Part shown: positions 42,224 to 54,283 of the stretch, one piece after another
How the letters are laid out: the number at the start of each line of letters is the position of its first letter
Position numbering within the stretch: position 1 is the first letter of the stretch
Assembly (NCBI GenBank): GCA_905221605.1
Contig: CAJNDS010002212.1
Location: 121,001-185,000 of the forward strand
DNA from: Symbiodinium natans
Taxonomy: Eukaryota; Sar; Dinophyceae; Suessiales; Symbiodiniaceae
DNA: 64,000 bases
Reading direction: 5' to 3'
Position numbers and translations under genes: made by a program
Notes under the pieces: model-generated
What the model was told of the DNA's origin: nothing
Seen by the model: the letters and a program-made list of their open reading frames with translations, nothing else
The model's database searches: none

Positions 42224-45200
42224 ACATACAAAATGTATACGTATAAACATTATGACCTTCAATCACATTGCACTTCCGGATTGTGCCCCAAGGACATGTT
42301 CGGAATTGTTCGGCTTGACGTGGCCTGATTTCAGACCATCCAGGCAGGAAGCACAGCACCTAGCGTCTCTCACAGCTCAGACAAGTGCGATAACTCGCAA
42401 ACCAGCTGCGCTGTGGGAATCGTTGGGCCGAGAGACAGAGCCTTTGACGTCTTTGCCTTGCATCGCAGGGTCTCTGCCCGACTTGCAGACTACTACTAGA
42501 AGTCTTGGATCACTATATGGTAGCACTCATTCAGTTGAAGCGTCTGCTCCTGCCGGACATCTCCCGCACAACGGCGCAAATCGAGGAGTCCATGACGTGC
42601 AGTACTTTGTCGATCTCGCCACCATCATACCCACCCCACAGCATCCGCTGGCTCGACGAGCTCTCGGGGTCTGCACCCTCGCCTCGCTAGCACACTTCTG
42701 CATTATTCACTATGATTATGATTATTATTATTTTTACTATGATCACTACTATTATTATGATTATTATTTACACTTCTTTGGTATTATTAGTACGATTCTT
42801 ATCCGCCGACCCCAGCCGGGGCGGCGTCAGTGAAGACCCATCCTTGTCCGCTGCTCCGCCCTTTCCACCCACTTCGCTCCCCATGGCCGCCCCCCATCTC
42901 TGGACCCATGGCTCCATGGGTTCATGGCGACGACCTCCATGGCCCATCCCTTGGACCTCCATGGCCCCATGACTCCTACGGCCAGGTTTCCGCTTCGCTT
43001 GCGCCCCCTCCGCCTGCTCCGCCCATCCCGCCCCACGCCGCTCTTCATGGCCCATCCCGCCTCGAGACCCAAGCAGATGACTTTAAAGGGCCCCAGTGCA
43101 TGCCCGCCCGCTCCGCCCGCTCCGCCTGCTCCGCCCTTCCCGCCCGCTCCGCTCCCATCTCTGGATGGACATGGTCCCATCGTGACTCCTGCCCCTAGTG
43201 GTTCCTGACCCCATGGCCCCATGGTTCCCTAACCCTCTGCTTCTAGGCTCCTAGACCCGAGCAGATGACTTTAAAGGCCCCCAGTCCTGCTCCGCCCTTT
43301 CCACCCACTTCGCTCCCCATGGCCGCCCCCCATCTCTGGACCCATGGCTCCATGGGTTCATGGCGACGACCTCCATGGCCCATCCCTTGGGCCTCCATGG
43401 CCCCATGACTCCTACGGCCAGCTTTCCGCTTCGCTTGCGCCCCCTCCGCCTGCTCCGCCCATCCCGCCCCACGCCGCTCTTCATGGCCCATCCCGCCTCG
43501 AGACCCAAGCAGATGACTTTAAAGGGCCCCAGTGCATGCCCGCCCGCTCCGCCCGCTCCGCCTGCTCCGCCCTTCCCGCCCGCTCCGCTCCCATCTCTGG
43601 ATGGACATGGTTTTATCGTGACTCCTGCCCCCAGCTGTCCGCTTCGCTTGCTGGCCCCTAGTGGTTCCTGACCCCATGGCCCCATGGTTCCCTAACCCTC
43701 TGCTTCTAGGCTTCTAGACCCGAGCAGATGACTTTAAAGGCCCCCAGTGCATGCCCGCTCCGCCCGCTCCGCCTGCTCCGCCCTTCCCGCCCGCTCCGCT
43801 CCCTACGCCCATCCCTTCGACCCCCATGGCCTCCGGACCTCCGCCCGTCCCTGTCCGCTGCTCCGCCCTTTCCACCCACTTCGCTCCCCACGGCCGCCCC
43901 CCATCTCTGGACCCATGGCTCCATGGGTCCCGCCCGCTCCGCCCGCTCCGCCGCTCGCCATTGCCCATCCCTTCGACCCCCATGGCCTCCGGACGTCCGC
44001 CCGTCCCATGGCCCCCATCTCTGGATGGACATGCTCCCATCATGACTCCTGCCCCCACCTGTCCGCTTCGCTTGCTGGCCCCTCGTATTTCCCGACCCCA
44101 TGGCTGCTGCCCCATGGCCCCATGGTTCCCTAACCCTATGCTTCTCTAGACCCGAAGGGCCCCAGTGCATGCCCGCCCGCGCCGCCCGCTCCGCCTGCTC
44201 CGCCCTTCCCGCCCGCTCCGCTCCCCATTGCCCATCCCTTCGACCCCCATGGCCCCCATCTCTGGATGGACCTCCATGGTCCCATCATGACTCCTGCCCC
44301 CAGCTGTCCGCTTCTTGCTTGGCCCCTAGTGGTTCCTGACCCCATGGCTGCTGCCCCGAGTGGCTCCTGGCCCCATGGCCCCATGGTTCCCTGACCCTAT
44401 GGACCCGAGCAGATGACTTTAAAGGCCCCCAGTGCATGCCCGCCCGCTCCGCCCGCTCGCCCTTCCCGCCCGCTCCGCTCCCCATTGCCCATCCCTTCGA
44501 CCCCCATGGCCTCCGGACCTCCCCCCGGCCCCTTGCGCTGCTCCGCCCTTTCCACCCACTTCGCTCCCCATGGCCGCCCCCCATCTCTGGACCCATGGCT
44601 CCATGGGTTCATGGCGACGACCTCCATGGCCCATCCCTTGGACCTCCATGGCCCCTCACTCCTGGCCGGGGCCAGCTTTCCGCTTCGCTTGCGCCCCCTC
44701 CGCCTGCTCCGCCCGTCCCGCCCCACGCCGCTCTTCATGGCCCATCCCTTTGACCCCCAGCCTCTAGACCCAAGCAGATGACTTTAAGGGCCCCAGTGCA
44801 TGCCCGCCCGCTCCGCCCGCTCCGCCTGCTCCGCCCTTCCCGCCCGCTCCGCTCCCCATTGCCCATCCCTTCGACCCCCATGGCTCCATGGTCCCATCAT
44901 GACTCCTGCCCCCAGCTGTCCGCTTCGCTTGCTTGGCCCCTAGAATTTCCTGACCCCATGGCTGCTGCCCCTAGTGGCTCCTGGCCCCATGGCCCCATGG
45001 TTCCCTAACCCTATGCTTCTAGACCCGAGCAGATGACTTTAAAGGCCCTCAGTGCATGCCCACCCGCTCCGCCCGCTCCGCTTGCTCCGCCCTTCCCGCC
45101 CGCTCCGCTCCCCATCCCTGTCCGCTGCTCCGCCCTTTCCACCCACTTCGCTCCCCATGGCCGCCCCCCATCTCTGGACCCATGGCTCCAAGGTTCATGG

Positions 45201-48200
45201 CGACGACCTCCATGGCCCATCCCTTGGACCTCCATGGCCCCATGACTCCTACGGCAGCTTTCCGCTTCGCTTGCGCCTGCTCCGCCCATCCCGCCCCACG
45301 CCGCTCTTCATGGCCCATCCCGCCTCGAGACCCAAGCAGATGACTTTAAAGGGCCCCAGTGCATGCCCGCCCGCTCCACCCGCTCCGCCTGCTCCGCCCT
45401 TCCCGCCCGCTCCGCTCCCATCTCTGGATGGACAGGTCCCATCGTGACTCCTGCCCCTAGCTGTCCGCTTCGCTTGCTGGCCCCGAGTGGTTCCTGACCC
45501 CATGGCCCCATGGTTCCCTGACCCTCTGCTTCTAGGCTTCTAGACCCGAGCAGATGCGCTCCCCATGGCCGCCCCCCATCTCTCTGGACCCATGGCTCCA
45601 TGGGTTCATGGCGACGACCTCCATGGCCCATCCCTTGGACCTCCATGGCCCCGTGACTCCTGGCCGCGGCCAGCTTTCCGCTTCGCTTGCGCCCCGTCCG
45701 CCTGCTCCGCCCGTCCCGCCCCACGCCGCTCTTCATGGCCCATCCCTTCGACCCCCACTTGCTGTCCCTCGTGGCTCTTCGCCCCATGACCCCATGGTTC
45801 CCTGCCCCTATGCCAGACCCAAGCCGATGACTTTAAAGGGCCTCAGCGCATGCCCGCCCGCTCCGCCCACTCCGCCCTTCCCGCCCGCTCCGCTCCCCAT
45901 TGCCCATCCCTTCAGTGCATGCCCGGCTGCTGCCCCTAGTGGCTCCTGGCCCCATGGCATCATGGTTCCCTAACCCTATGCTTCTAGACCCGAGCAGATG
46001 ACTTTAAAGGCCCCCAGTGCATGCCCGCCCGCTCCGCCCGCTCCGCCTGCTCCGCCCTTCCCGCCCGCTCCGCTCCCCATTGCCCATCCCTTCGACCCCC
46101 ATGGCCTCCGGACCTCCGCCCGTTGCTCCGCCCTTTCCACCCACTTCGCTCCCCATGGCCGCCCCCCATCTCTCGCTTGCGCCCCCTCCGCCTGCTCCGC
46201 CCATCCCGCCCCACGCCGCTCTTCATGGCCCATCCCGCCTCAAAACCCAAGCAGATGACCTTAGGCCCCAGTGCATGCCCGCCCGCTCCGCCTGCTCCGC
46301 CCTTCCCGCCCGCTCCCTCCCATCTCTAGATGGACATGGTCCCATCGTGACTCCTGCCCCCAGCTGTCCGCTTCGCTTGCTGGCCCCTAGTGGTTCCTGA
46401 CCCCATGGCCCCATGGTTCCCTAACCCTCTGCTTCTAGGCTCCCAGACCCGAGCAGCGGACTTTAAAGGCCCCAGTGCATGCCCGCCCGCTCCGCCCGCT
46501 CCGCCTGCTCCGCCCTTCCCGCCCGCTCCGTTCCCTACGCACATCCCTTCGACCCCCATGGCCTCCGGACCTCCGCCCGTCCCTGTCCGCTGCTCCGCCC
46601 TTTCCACCTACTTCGCTCCCCATGGCCGCCCCTCATCTCTGGACCCATGGCTCCATGCGTCCCGCCCGCTCCGCCCGCTCCGCCCTTCCCGCCCGCTCCG
46701 CTCGCCATTGCCCATCCCTTCGACCCCCATGGCCTCCGGACGTCCGCCCGTCCCATGGCCCCCATCTCTGGATGGACCTCCATGCTCCCATCATGACTCC
46801 TGCCCCCACCTGTCCGCTTCGCTTGCTGGCCCCTCGTGGTTCCCGACCCCATGACTGCTGCCCCATGGCCCCATGGTTCCCTAACCCTATGCTTCTATAC
46901 ACCCGAGAGATGACTTTAAAGGCGCCCGCTCCGCTCCCTATGCCCATCCCTTCTTCCTCGTGGTTCCCGACCCCATGGCTGGGCCCCGTGACTCCTGGCC
47001 GCGGCCAGCTTTCCGCTTTGCCTGCTCCGCCCGTCCCGCCCCACGCCGCTCTTCATGGCCCATCCCTTCGACCCCACTTGCTGTCCCTCGTGGCTCTTCG
47101 CCCCATGACCCCATGGTTCCCTGCCCCTATGCCTCTAGACCCAAGCAGATGACTTTCAAGGGGTTTCAGTGCATGCCCGCCCGCTCCGCCCGCTCCGCCT
47201 GCTCCGCCCTTCCCGCCCGCTCCGCTCCCCATTGCCCATCCCTTCGACCCCCATGGCCCCCATCTCTGGATGGACCTCCATGGTCCCATCATGACTCCTG
47301 CCCCCAGCTGTCCGCTTCGCTTGCTTGGCCCCTAGTGGTTCCTGACCCCATGGCTGCTGCCCCTAGTGGCTCCTGGCCCCATGGCCCCATGGACCCTATG
47401 CTTCTAGACCCGAGCAGATGACTTTAAAGGCCCCCAGCACATGCCCTGCTCCGCCCGCTCCGCCTGCTCCGCCCTTCCCGCCCGCTCCGCTCCCCATTGC
47501 CCATCCCTTCGACCCCCATGGCCTCCGGACCTCCGCCCGTCCCTGTCCGCTGCTCCGCCCTTTCCACCCACTTCGCTCCCCATGGCCGCCCCCCATCTCT
47601 GGACCCATGGCTCCATGGGTTCATGGCGACGACCTCCATGGCCCATCCCTTGGACCTCCATGGCCCCATGACTCCTACGGCCAGCTTTCCGCTTCGCTTG
47701 CGCCCCCTCCGCCTGCTCCGCCCATCCCGCCCCACGCCGCTCTTCATGGCCCATCCCGCCTCGAAACCCAAGCAGATGACTTTAAAGGGCCCCAGTGCAT
47801 GCCCGCCCGCTCCGCCCGCTCCGCCTGCTCCGCCCTTCCCGCCCGCTCCGCTCCCATCTCTGGATGGACATGGTCCCATCGTGACTCCTGCCCCCCGCTG
47901 TCCGCTTCGCTTGCTGGCCCCTAGTGGTTCCTGACCCCATGGCCCCATGGTTCCCTAACCCTCTGCTTCTAGGCTTCTAGACCCGAGCAGATGACTTTAA
48001 AGGCCCCCAGTGCATGCCCGCTCCGCCCGCTCCGCCTGCTCCGCCCTTCCCGCCCGCTCCGCTCCCTACGCCCATCCCTTCGACCCCCGTGGCCTCCGGA
48101 CCTCCGCCCGTCCCTGTCCGCTGCTCCGCCCTTTCCACCCACTTCGCTCCCCATGGCCGCCCCCCATCTCTGGACCCATGGCTCCATGGGTCCCGCCCGC

Positions 48201-49385
48201 TCCGCCCGCTCCGCCCGGTCCGCCCTTCCCGCCCGCTCCGCTCGCCATTGCCCATCCCTTCGACCCCCATGGCCTCCGGACGTCCGCATCTCTGGATGGA
48301 CCTCCATGGTCCCATCATGACTCCTGCCCCCACCTGTCCGCTTCGCCTCCGCCCGTCCCTGTCCGGTGCTCCGCCCTTTCCACCCACTTCGCTCCCCATG
48401 GCCGCCCCCTATCTCTGGACCCATGGCTCCATGGGTTCATGGCGACGACCTCCATGGCCCATCCCTTGGACCTCCATGGCCCCATGACTCCTACGGCCAG
48501 CTTTCCGCTTCGCTTGCGCCCCCTCCGCCTGCTCCGCCCATCCCGCCCCACGCCGCTCTTCATGGCCCATCCCGCCTCGACCCAAGCAGATGACTTTAAA
48601 GGGCCCCAGTGCATGCCCGCCCGCTCCGCCCGCTCCGCCTGCTCCGCCCTTCCCGCCCGCTCCGCTCCCATCTCTGGATGGACATGGTCCCATCGTGACT
48701 CCTGCCCCCAGCTGTCCGCTTCGCTTGCTGGCCCCTAGTGGTTCCTGACCCCATGGCCCCATGGTTCCCTAACCCTCTGCTTCTAGGCTTCTAGACCCGA
48801 GCAGATGACTTTAAAGGCCCCCAGTGCATGCCCGCTCCGCCCGCTCCGCCTGCTCCGCCCTTCCCGCCCGCTCCGCTCCCTATGCCCATCCTTCGACCCC
48901 CATGGCCTCCGGACCTCCGCCCGTCCCTGTCCGCTGCTCCGCCCTTTCCACCCACTTCGCTCCCCATGGCCGCCCCCCATCTCTGGACCCGTGGCTCTGT
49001 TGTCCCGCCCGCTCCGCCCGCTCCGCTGCTCCGCCCTTCCCGCCCGCTCCGCTCCCCATTGCCCATCCCTTCGACCCCCATGGCCTCCGGACCCCCTGCC
49101 CTTCCCCTTCCCAACCACTCCACTCCATCCTCTTCCCCACCCCACCCACTTACCTCATCTCCGCCTTCCCCTTCCCAACCATTCCACTCCCGCTCCCCTC
49201 CCCCTTGCCCCGCCCTGACCATGACCGCTCAGCACCCCACCCTCCCACCCCCACGCCCCCCCACCCACCCCCTTCCCCATGCAGGCCGACCCTCTCCCGC
49301 CCACTCCGCCCCTCACCGATCTCTGCTGTTTCAGGGCCAATCCACCCTGACCGCTCCCCCCACTCCAGCCCGCCTAACTCCCCAA

Positions 49386-49468
<83 letters not shown>

Positions 49469-51852
49469 GCCCTATGCCCAGTGGCTCATGGCCACCTGGT
49501 TTTACGGGCCTCTGGCAGACCGACCAGGAGATTGACTTTCAAGGCTCCGCCCTTCCCACCACCCTTCCCCACTCACTTCCCCGTCACCCCAACCCCCCCC
49601 CCCTGGCCAGCTGGCCATGGCCCCCAATGGCTCCATGCCCTTAATGGTCCCCTGGCCCTGTGCCTACTGGCTCATGGCCCCACAGTTTTACGGGCCTCTG
49701 GCCCTTTGCCTCTCTAGACTCGATCAGATGACTGACTTTAAAGGGCTCCAGCGCATGCCCGCCCGCTCCGCTTGCTCCGCCCTTCCCCCCACCCCCCACC
49801 CCACCGGAAAATTTGGGGTCGGCGGCACTGGCGGTAGCCATTAAATTACCGTTACCATTATCATTCCTGTTATTATGAATCTTCTTCTTATTAAACTTGT
49901 TTGGTATTATCACTACGATTCTGATTATCGTTACCAGTATTTTTACTGTTAGTATTACTATTCTTCTTATTACTACTCTTACTATTTATACGTCTATCTT
50001 ACTACTATTACCCATTTATACGTACATAGGGTTTTCTTGATTGCTTGTCGCGCTGAAGTCGTCCTCTCCACTGAGTTCACCACCCTCGCTCTGCTCGGCG
50101 GCCTCTGCCGCCTCGCGCGCTCGGTCCTCACAGCAGGCTTGGGTGTGGGGGTTAATTAATCTCATGACGATTCGTTTTGTTGTTGTTGCTAATTATCTTA
50201 TTCATATTCTTCGCATTATGAATACTATGAACAGCAGGCTTGGGTGTAGGGCTCAGGGTGGTTTGGGGGTTTTTATGAAAATCATTGTTATTACTGTTAT
50301 TGTTACTATTAGTGATAACATAATTCACATTATTTTATTTTTTTGAATATTACTTTTGCTATTTGTTATCACTGTTATTGTTAGTAGTTTTCCTACTTGT
50401 TTGCATTTCGGAAGGGACGCGACCGCTCTCAGACAATATAGGGGCCTGAATAATGAGAATAAGGTTTTTGGTTCTCCTCATACAAATATACAGGGACCCT
50501 AAAGGGAATACTATTCGTAATTATTCCGACCCCTATATTGCGCTCAGCAAGTGCCGCACCTCAACGCTCACAAGCGCATGCGTATAGGTGAAGTCCGTGA
50601 AGAAGCCATCTTCAAGATGAACCTCCTCGACGGGGAAGAGCGTTTCAGATTGCACCTTCAAAGACTAAAGGGGCTGATCGGGGAGCGCGGCTTTGGGGTT
50701 TAGAGTGCGTAGGACATTGTGGGGTTTATTTTCCTGAAGGCTCCAGTGTAGTTCCTTTTTGGGTTAGTTCTAGGGGATTCTAGTATGCCACCCCAAAAAG
50801 GTGCTACATAGGAGCCTTTAGGTAATTATAGGGTATACATAGGGACATCTGCAAAAGCAAGCCAGGACTGGTGCCTCAAGGACGGGACAAGAGTCGAAGT
50901 AGTCGGTGAAGGACTGTACCTGGGGCAGGCACGGCACACCCAACAACACTAAGACACCTTGGACATGGAATATTTTTGAACAAGATGATTTTAGGGGCCA
51001 GTCCCAGAAGACAAAGCCAACTGTAGGCGGGCGGCATCTAGCGTCGCGCTCATCAGGATCAGCCGTAAGTCTGGTCTGCTTGGCAGAACCTACCAAGGCG
51101 TTGACACGCACCCTGTTACGGATGCTTACAGACACGGGCTCCGGCAGCCTTGTTACCCCCCTCCCTTTCTTCCCCCTCCCGGCCCTGTGTGTTGCTGATG
51201 CTTTCAACAGTATGCCCTCTTGCAGTGTCTCTGCTTGTGTGTTCGCAGATTTGGGGCTGATGGCCGTGTGCTGCTTGGTTTGCGGTATGCCAGGCCCGCT
51301 GCCTCGCGGAGCAGCACCAAAAGGAAGTCAGTCAGCATGTCGCGCTCGTGGACTTCGTCGACAATGACCACATCGCAATTCCGCAAGCATGAGTCGTCCA
51401 CTGCTCGTCGCAGCAACGTCCCAACAGTCAAGAACTCGATGGAGCCCCGGGCAGATGGCCGGACTGCATTCCCATGCACGGCATATCCAACAGACTGTCC
51501 GACCTCAAGGCACCAGTCACGCGCATGCGCGTTGCTTGCGAGCCTAGGAACGAATTGCAAGGAAAAGCCCGTGCTGCACGATGCTGCACCCAGCTGAGTC
51601 CATGGCCGCCTGCCCACGCTCCCAGGCGACACGCTCCGCTACCGAGATGGCAGCTATCCGGCGAGGCTGTGTGACAACGATCCTGGAGGAACAGGCAGCG
51701 CAGACAAATGGCGGACATCCGACGATACGGCTACAATGACCCGAAACCCCAAAACACGCAGAAGATTAGCTCATGACAAATGCAGAGGTGGTACAGCGGG
51801 TAAACAGAACAGCCCTTCAAGACCTAGAAGAAAGAGAGAGAGAGAGAGAGAG

Positions 51853-51883
<31 letters not shown>

Positions 51884-52648
51884 CTCATATTCCTAGATTA
51901 ATTAAGGTATATAACTAACCATAAACCCTTTTAGGGTTCATTTGGTCCCAAGGGAGAAGCAGGCACTCCATCTGGTTGCAGCCGGCTGGGTTCCACAAAA
52001 CACAAAGAAGACGCGCCTCGGTGCTCGGTCTGCATCCCAGTCGTCCAGGAGGAACTGCCTTGTAGGGTTTAGGGGGTTTAGGGAGTTTAGGGGCTTTAGG
52101 GGGTTTAGGGTTAGGGTTTAGAGTTTTTTTGGGGTCTAGGGGGTTTATGGTTGCCCAAGTTGCATGCTGCTTCTGGAGCAGCACCCTAGAACATGACATT
52201 GCCAGCAAGTTGCGGCAGCTGCGTTGTCTTGCCGCTTCCAGTGCCGCCAGATACAACCAACACTTGCGACGAGTTGAGCACCTCGCGGCTCAAGCAATAG
52301 GTCAGCCCTGAGGGTCCCTGTACCCATATAGCATATAGTTGGGCCTTACAGGGGTTCCCATATAATAGTTCCAGAATATACTCTATGGTTACATGGACCC
52401 TTAGGGCAGGAAAAGGATCCAGCATCTGTATGCTTCGATAAAGTGTGCGAGTTACCCAAAAGAAGAGATGACAGCGAACATCACCTGCAGTCGCAAAGCT
52501 CGCCGGCGGACCTCCCCCAAGCTGTCCCGAATCTGTTCGATGGGAAGCTTTCCACGAATATCAGCGCGTCGCGGGTCATCCGCTTCGGAGACACGGTGGA
52601 AGAGCCTCGCAAAAGACGCGTCAACAGCGCCTTCATGAGGCCAGCACT
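39113..52648 (-). CDS. DExH-box RNA helicase (DEAH/RHA family), about 20 exons
   Basis: ATP-dependent RNA-unwinding enzyme of superfamily 2. Exons on minus: 52485-52648, 52214-52288, 52017-52058, 51610-51682, 51303-51503, 51033-51089, about 50869-50919, about 42555-42670, 42325-42359, 41945-42023, 41789-41875, 41328-41442, 41164-41242, 41012-41087, 40716-40842, 40559-40632, 40174-40236, 39853-39945, 39542-39616, 39263-39410, 39113-39177. Motifs in order: Walker A SGGTGSGKTTQLPQ, Ia VTQPRRIAA, II DEVHERD, III LILMSATLDA, IV VLCFLPGWSEI, V VILATNIAESSVTIND, VI QRRGRAGR, then winged-helix and HA2 parts (RDPRKFLASAMD, VLARLPLEPLLGRAA) and SDPVAAARALLAWE near the OB region. Phases match at 16 junctions: 11 GC-AG, 2 GA-AG, 3 GT-AG. 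One 8.2-kb intron holds a GC-rich array; sequence just after motif III is not fully recovered. Which helicase subgroup is uncertain. Confidence 0.92.
39178..39270. mobile_element. family C element acting as the last helicase intron
   Basis: CTAAAGGCTCCTATGTAGTA at the left and TAGGAGCCTTCAGGT at the right. On minus a GC-AG intron 39178-39262 fits entirely within the element (donor CTGAAG|GC, acceptor CTTTAG), leading to 21 more codons and a stop. This junction is less certain than the others. Confidence 0.75.
39646..39738. mobile_element. foldback element family C in a helicase intron
   Basis: GCCTGAAGGCTCCAATGTGG at the left and ACATAGGAGCCTCTAGGTA at the right, with ACCCT next to both ends. 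It lies between exons 39853-39945 and 39542-39616. Confidence 0.8.
39953..40131. repeat. CCCTAAA array filling a helicase intron, about 24 units
   Basis: Occupies about 180 of the 228 bp of the GC-AG intron 39946-40173, whose flanking exons are fixed by the HA2-region reading frame. Confidence 0.92.
40890..40952. repeat. CCCTAAA tract in a helicase intron
   Basis: About eight units (some CCCTAAAT) in the intron 40843-41011. A shorter TTTAGGG tract (41104-41129) lies in the next intron, 41088-41163. Confidence 0.88.
42186..42240. repeat. (TA)n microsatellite in a helicase intron
   Basis: About 17 TA units then TACATG-type bases, inside the intron 42024-42324. Confidence 0.85.
42705..42790. 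repeat. ATT-rich low-complexity stretch
   Basis: ATTATTATT and TACTAT triplets at the 3' side of the giant helicase intron. A matching stretch at 49855-50400 borders the GC-rich array on its other side. Confidence 0.7.
42825..49760. repeat. 6.9-kb GC-rich higher-order tandem array
   Basis: Modules such as CCCGCTCCGCCTGCTCCGCC, GGACCCATGGCTCCATGGG and GACCTCCATGGCCCATCCC recur in changing order. An anchor GCAGATGACTTTAAAGG appears about 21 times (near 43079, 43267, 43515, 43729, 44414, 44783, 45034, 45341, 45828, 45998, 46257, 46458, 46910, 47149, 47418, 47779, 47991, 48591, 48805, 49530, 49731), giving monomers of roughly 170-680 bp. All six frames are open for long stretches because stops are rare; these frames are not genes. 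It sits within one helicase intron. Confidence 0.9.
49388..49466. repeat. poly-C run of about 79 bases
   Basis: A single homopolymer run near the end of the GC-rich array, followed by TCGCCC. Confidence 0.9.
50433..50540. mobile_element. foldback element (CAATATAGGGG termini)
   Basis: CAATATAGGGGCCTGAATAA at the left pairs with TTATTCCGACCCCTATATTG at the right; flanks share CTCAG. Single copy, in the giant helicase intron. Confidence 0.75.
50733..50822. mobile_element. foldback element family C
   Basis: CCTGAAGGCTCCAGTGTAG at the left and CTACATAGGAGCCTTTAGG at the right, near the 5' end of the giant helicase intron. Confidence 0.8.
52052..52145. repeat. TTTAGGG-type tract in a helicase intron
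   Basis: Degenerate TTTAGGG/TTTAGGGGG units directly upstream (minus sense) of the 42-bp exon 52017-52058. Confidence 0.8.
52306..52406. mobile_element. foldback element family B in a helicase intron
   Basis: CCCTGAGGGTCCCTGTACCC at the left and TTACATGGACCCTTAGGG at the right, with CAG on both sides. It lies between the exon 52485-52648 and the Walker A exon and ends 10-20 bp from the acceptor. Confidence 0.8.
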
Positions 52649-52679
52649 CTAGATGCCATCATAAAGAGAACCTCTTTAG

Positions 52680-52945
52680 GGCTCAGGGCTTAGGGTTTAG
52701 GGTTAGGGGGTTTAGGGTTTAGGGTTTAGGGTTTAGGGTTTAGGGTTTAGGGTTAGGGGGTTTAGGGTTTAGGGTTTAGGGCTGCCTCACTGGCACCGCT
52801 GGGCTGGTGGGCGTGGACGTCTCGGCGCCGTCTTGGGCTTGCTGTTCAGCGGCCCACCTGCCCCAGTCAAACCTATGGTTTAGGGTTTAGGGTTTAGGGT
52901 TTAGGTTCTTACTGTATACCCTAAACCCTAAACCTTAAACCCTCA
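52680..52945. repeat. TTTAGGG tracts flanking a possible exon
   Basis: TTTAGGG units at 52680-52784 and 52877-52908, then CCCTAAA at 52919-52943. Between them the minus frame 52791-52872 reads FDWGRWAAEQQAQDGAETST, bounded by AG and GT; it may be an earlier helicase exon but its phase does not match the next one. Confidence 0.7.
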
Positions 52946-53147
52946 GGTTCCCGAATTTCCCCCCCACATGCTTCGCCGGGTGCAGGCGGGTTTAGCGCAC
53001 GAAGTCCGCTGCGCGCCGATGGATACGGCAGTAGATTCGGGTCTAAGGTTCAGGATTGGGGTCTCGGGCTGCGGGGCCAATTCAATTGATTTTTGCCAGA
53101 TCCCAGCTCATGTCAATTCAGGAGACAGCTGGCCCAAAAAACTTGCA

Positions 53148-53470
53148 CCTAAACCCTAAACCCTAAACCCTAAACCCTACACCCGGTGGCAAGCACCAAC
53201 CCCAAACCCTCAAACCTAAACCCCGATTAGGACAGAGGCCTTCTGCATCTCCTGTCCTGGATTGACTTTAAACTTCGTTGCCACAGCTTCCAGTTGTATT
53301 CTGTGGGCAGCAGTCGCCGCACTTCGTCCTGGAAGCCATTCCAGGGATGAAAAGCTCAGCAAACCCGAAACCCTAAACCCCAACTAACCCTAAACCCTAA
53401 ACCCTAAACCCTAAACCCTAAACCCCAAACCCCAAACCCCAAACCCTAAACCCTACCCTAAACCCTAGGC
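53148..53470. repeat. CCCTAAA tracts around a short exon
   Basis: CCCTAAA-type units at 53148-53225 and 53365-53465. Confidence 0.85.
53257..53328 (-). CDS. 72-bp exon, possibly N-terminal part of the helicase
   Basis: A 24-codon minus exon (DEVRRLLPTEYNWKLWQRSL) between an AG acceptor and an AG|GA donor, phase 0 at both ends. Telomere-like tracts fill both neighbouring introns. Membership in the helicase gene is inferred from strand and position. Confidence 0.5.
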
Positions 53471-53611
53471 CCCAAAGCATGGCCGCTGCATTGCCCAGCC
53501 TCGCCACCCATGTGGCCCCCAAGCGCTGAAAGGCGAAGCACTTCGTGCTTCAGGACGCTTGTCCTTCCACTCCAGGGTTGGCCCATCGAGGCCTGGGAGT
53601 TTTTGGTTGCT

Positions 53612-54232
53612 TTAAGGTTTAGGATTCATAGGGTTTATAGGGTTTGTAGGGTTTAGGGTTTAGGGTTTAGGGCTAGGGTTTAGGGCTACGGTTTATAAGG
53701 TGATTCATAGGGTTCAGGGTTTCGCTTTCATGACAATGAATCTGAAGCCGGCCAAAGCCACCTCCCGCTGGCTCCATGTCTGGCTCCACATCCTTTTTTG
53801 CGGGTTTAGGGTTTAGGGTTTAGGGCTAGGGGGTTTAGGGTTTAGGGTTTAGGGCTAGGGGGTTTAGGGTTTATGCAAAAGAAGCCGAACTGCAGCAAGC
53901 TCAACATGGGCATTTTTGCATCGTGTGTTGAATGCACACAGAGAGCCCAATACCCCTTTATCAAGGAACAGACCTTAATTCAAAGAATGATGCCCCTTAA
54001 GTAAGTAATAGACCTTAAAACGCATTAAGGATGCCGCTTTTTGGCAACCTGATTTTGCATTCCTGGTATCTTCGGTGTCCACGAACTTTATGGGTTCCCG
54101 TACTACCCCCCTCTGTACTACCCCCGGGGGCGAGGGTAGCGTAGAGGGGCGTAGCCCTAAAACCTAAACCCGAAACCCTAAATTCTAAACATCCCTAAAC
54201 AACCCTAAACCCTAAACCCTAAACCCTAAATA
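53612..54232. repeat. mixed telomere-like tracts
   Basis: TTTAGGG/TTTATAGGG at 53612-53715 and 53800-53873, and CCCTAAA at 54150-54232. A one-ended family J fragment starts near 53938. Confidence 0.8.
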
Positions 54233-54283
54233 AAATCCAGTATGGAGGGAGGGGAACCCATGAGAACTGGAGGCAAGACACTC

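Noticed and set aside
42825-49760. Dozens of long open frames on both strands (Pro/Ala/Ser-rich on plus, Gly/Arg-rich on minus)
   Set aside because: They are translations of the GC-rich tandem array, open in all frames because stops are rare, and lie within a helicase intron.
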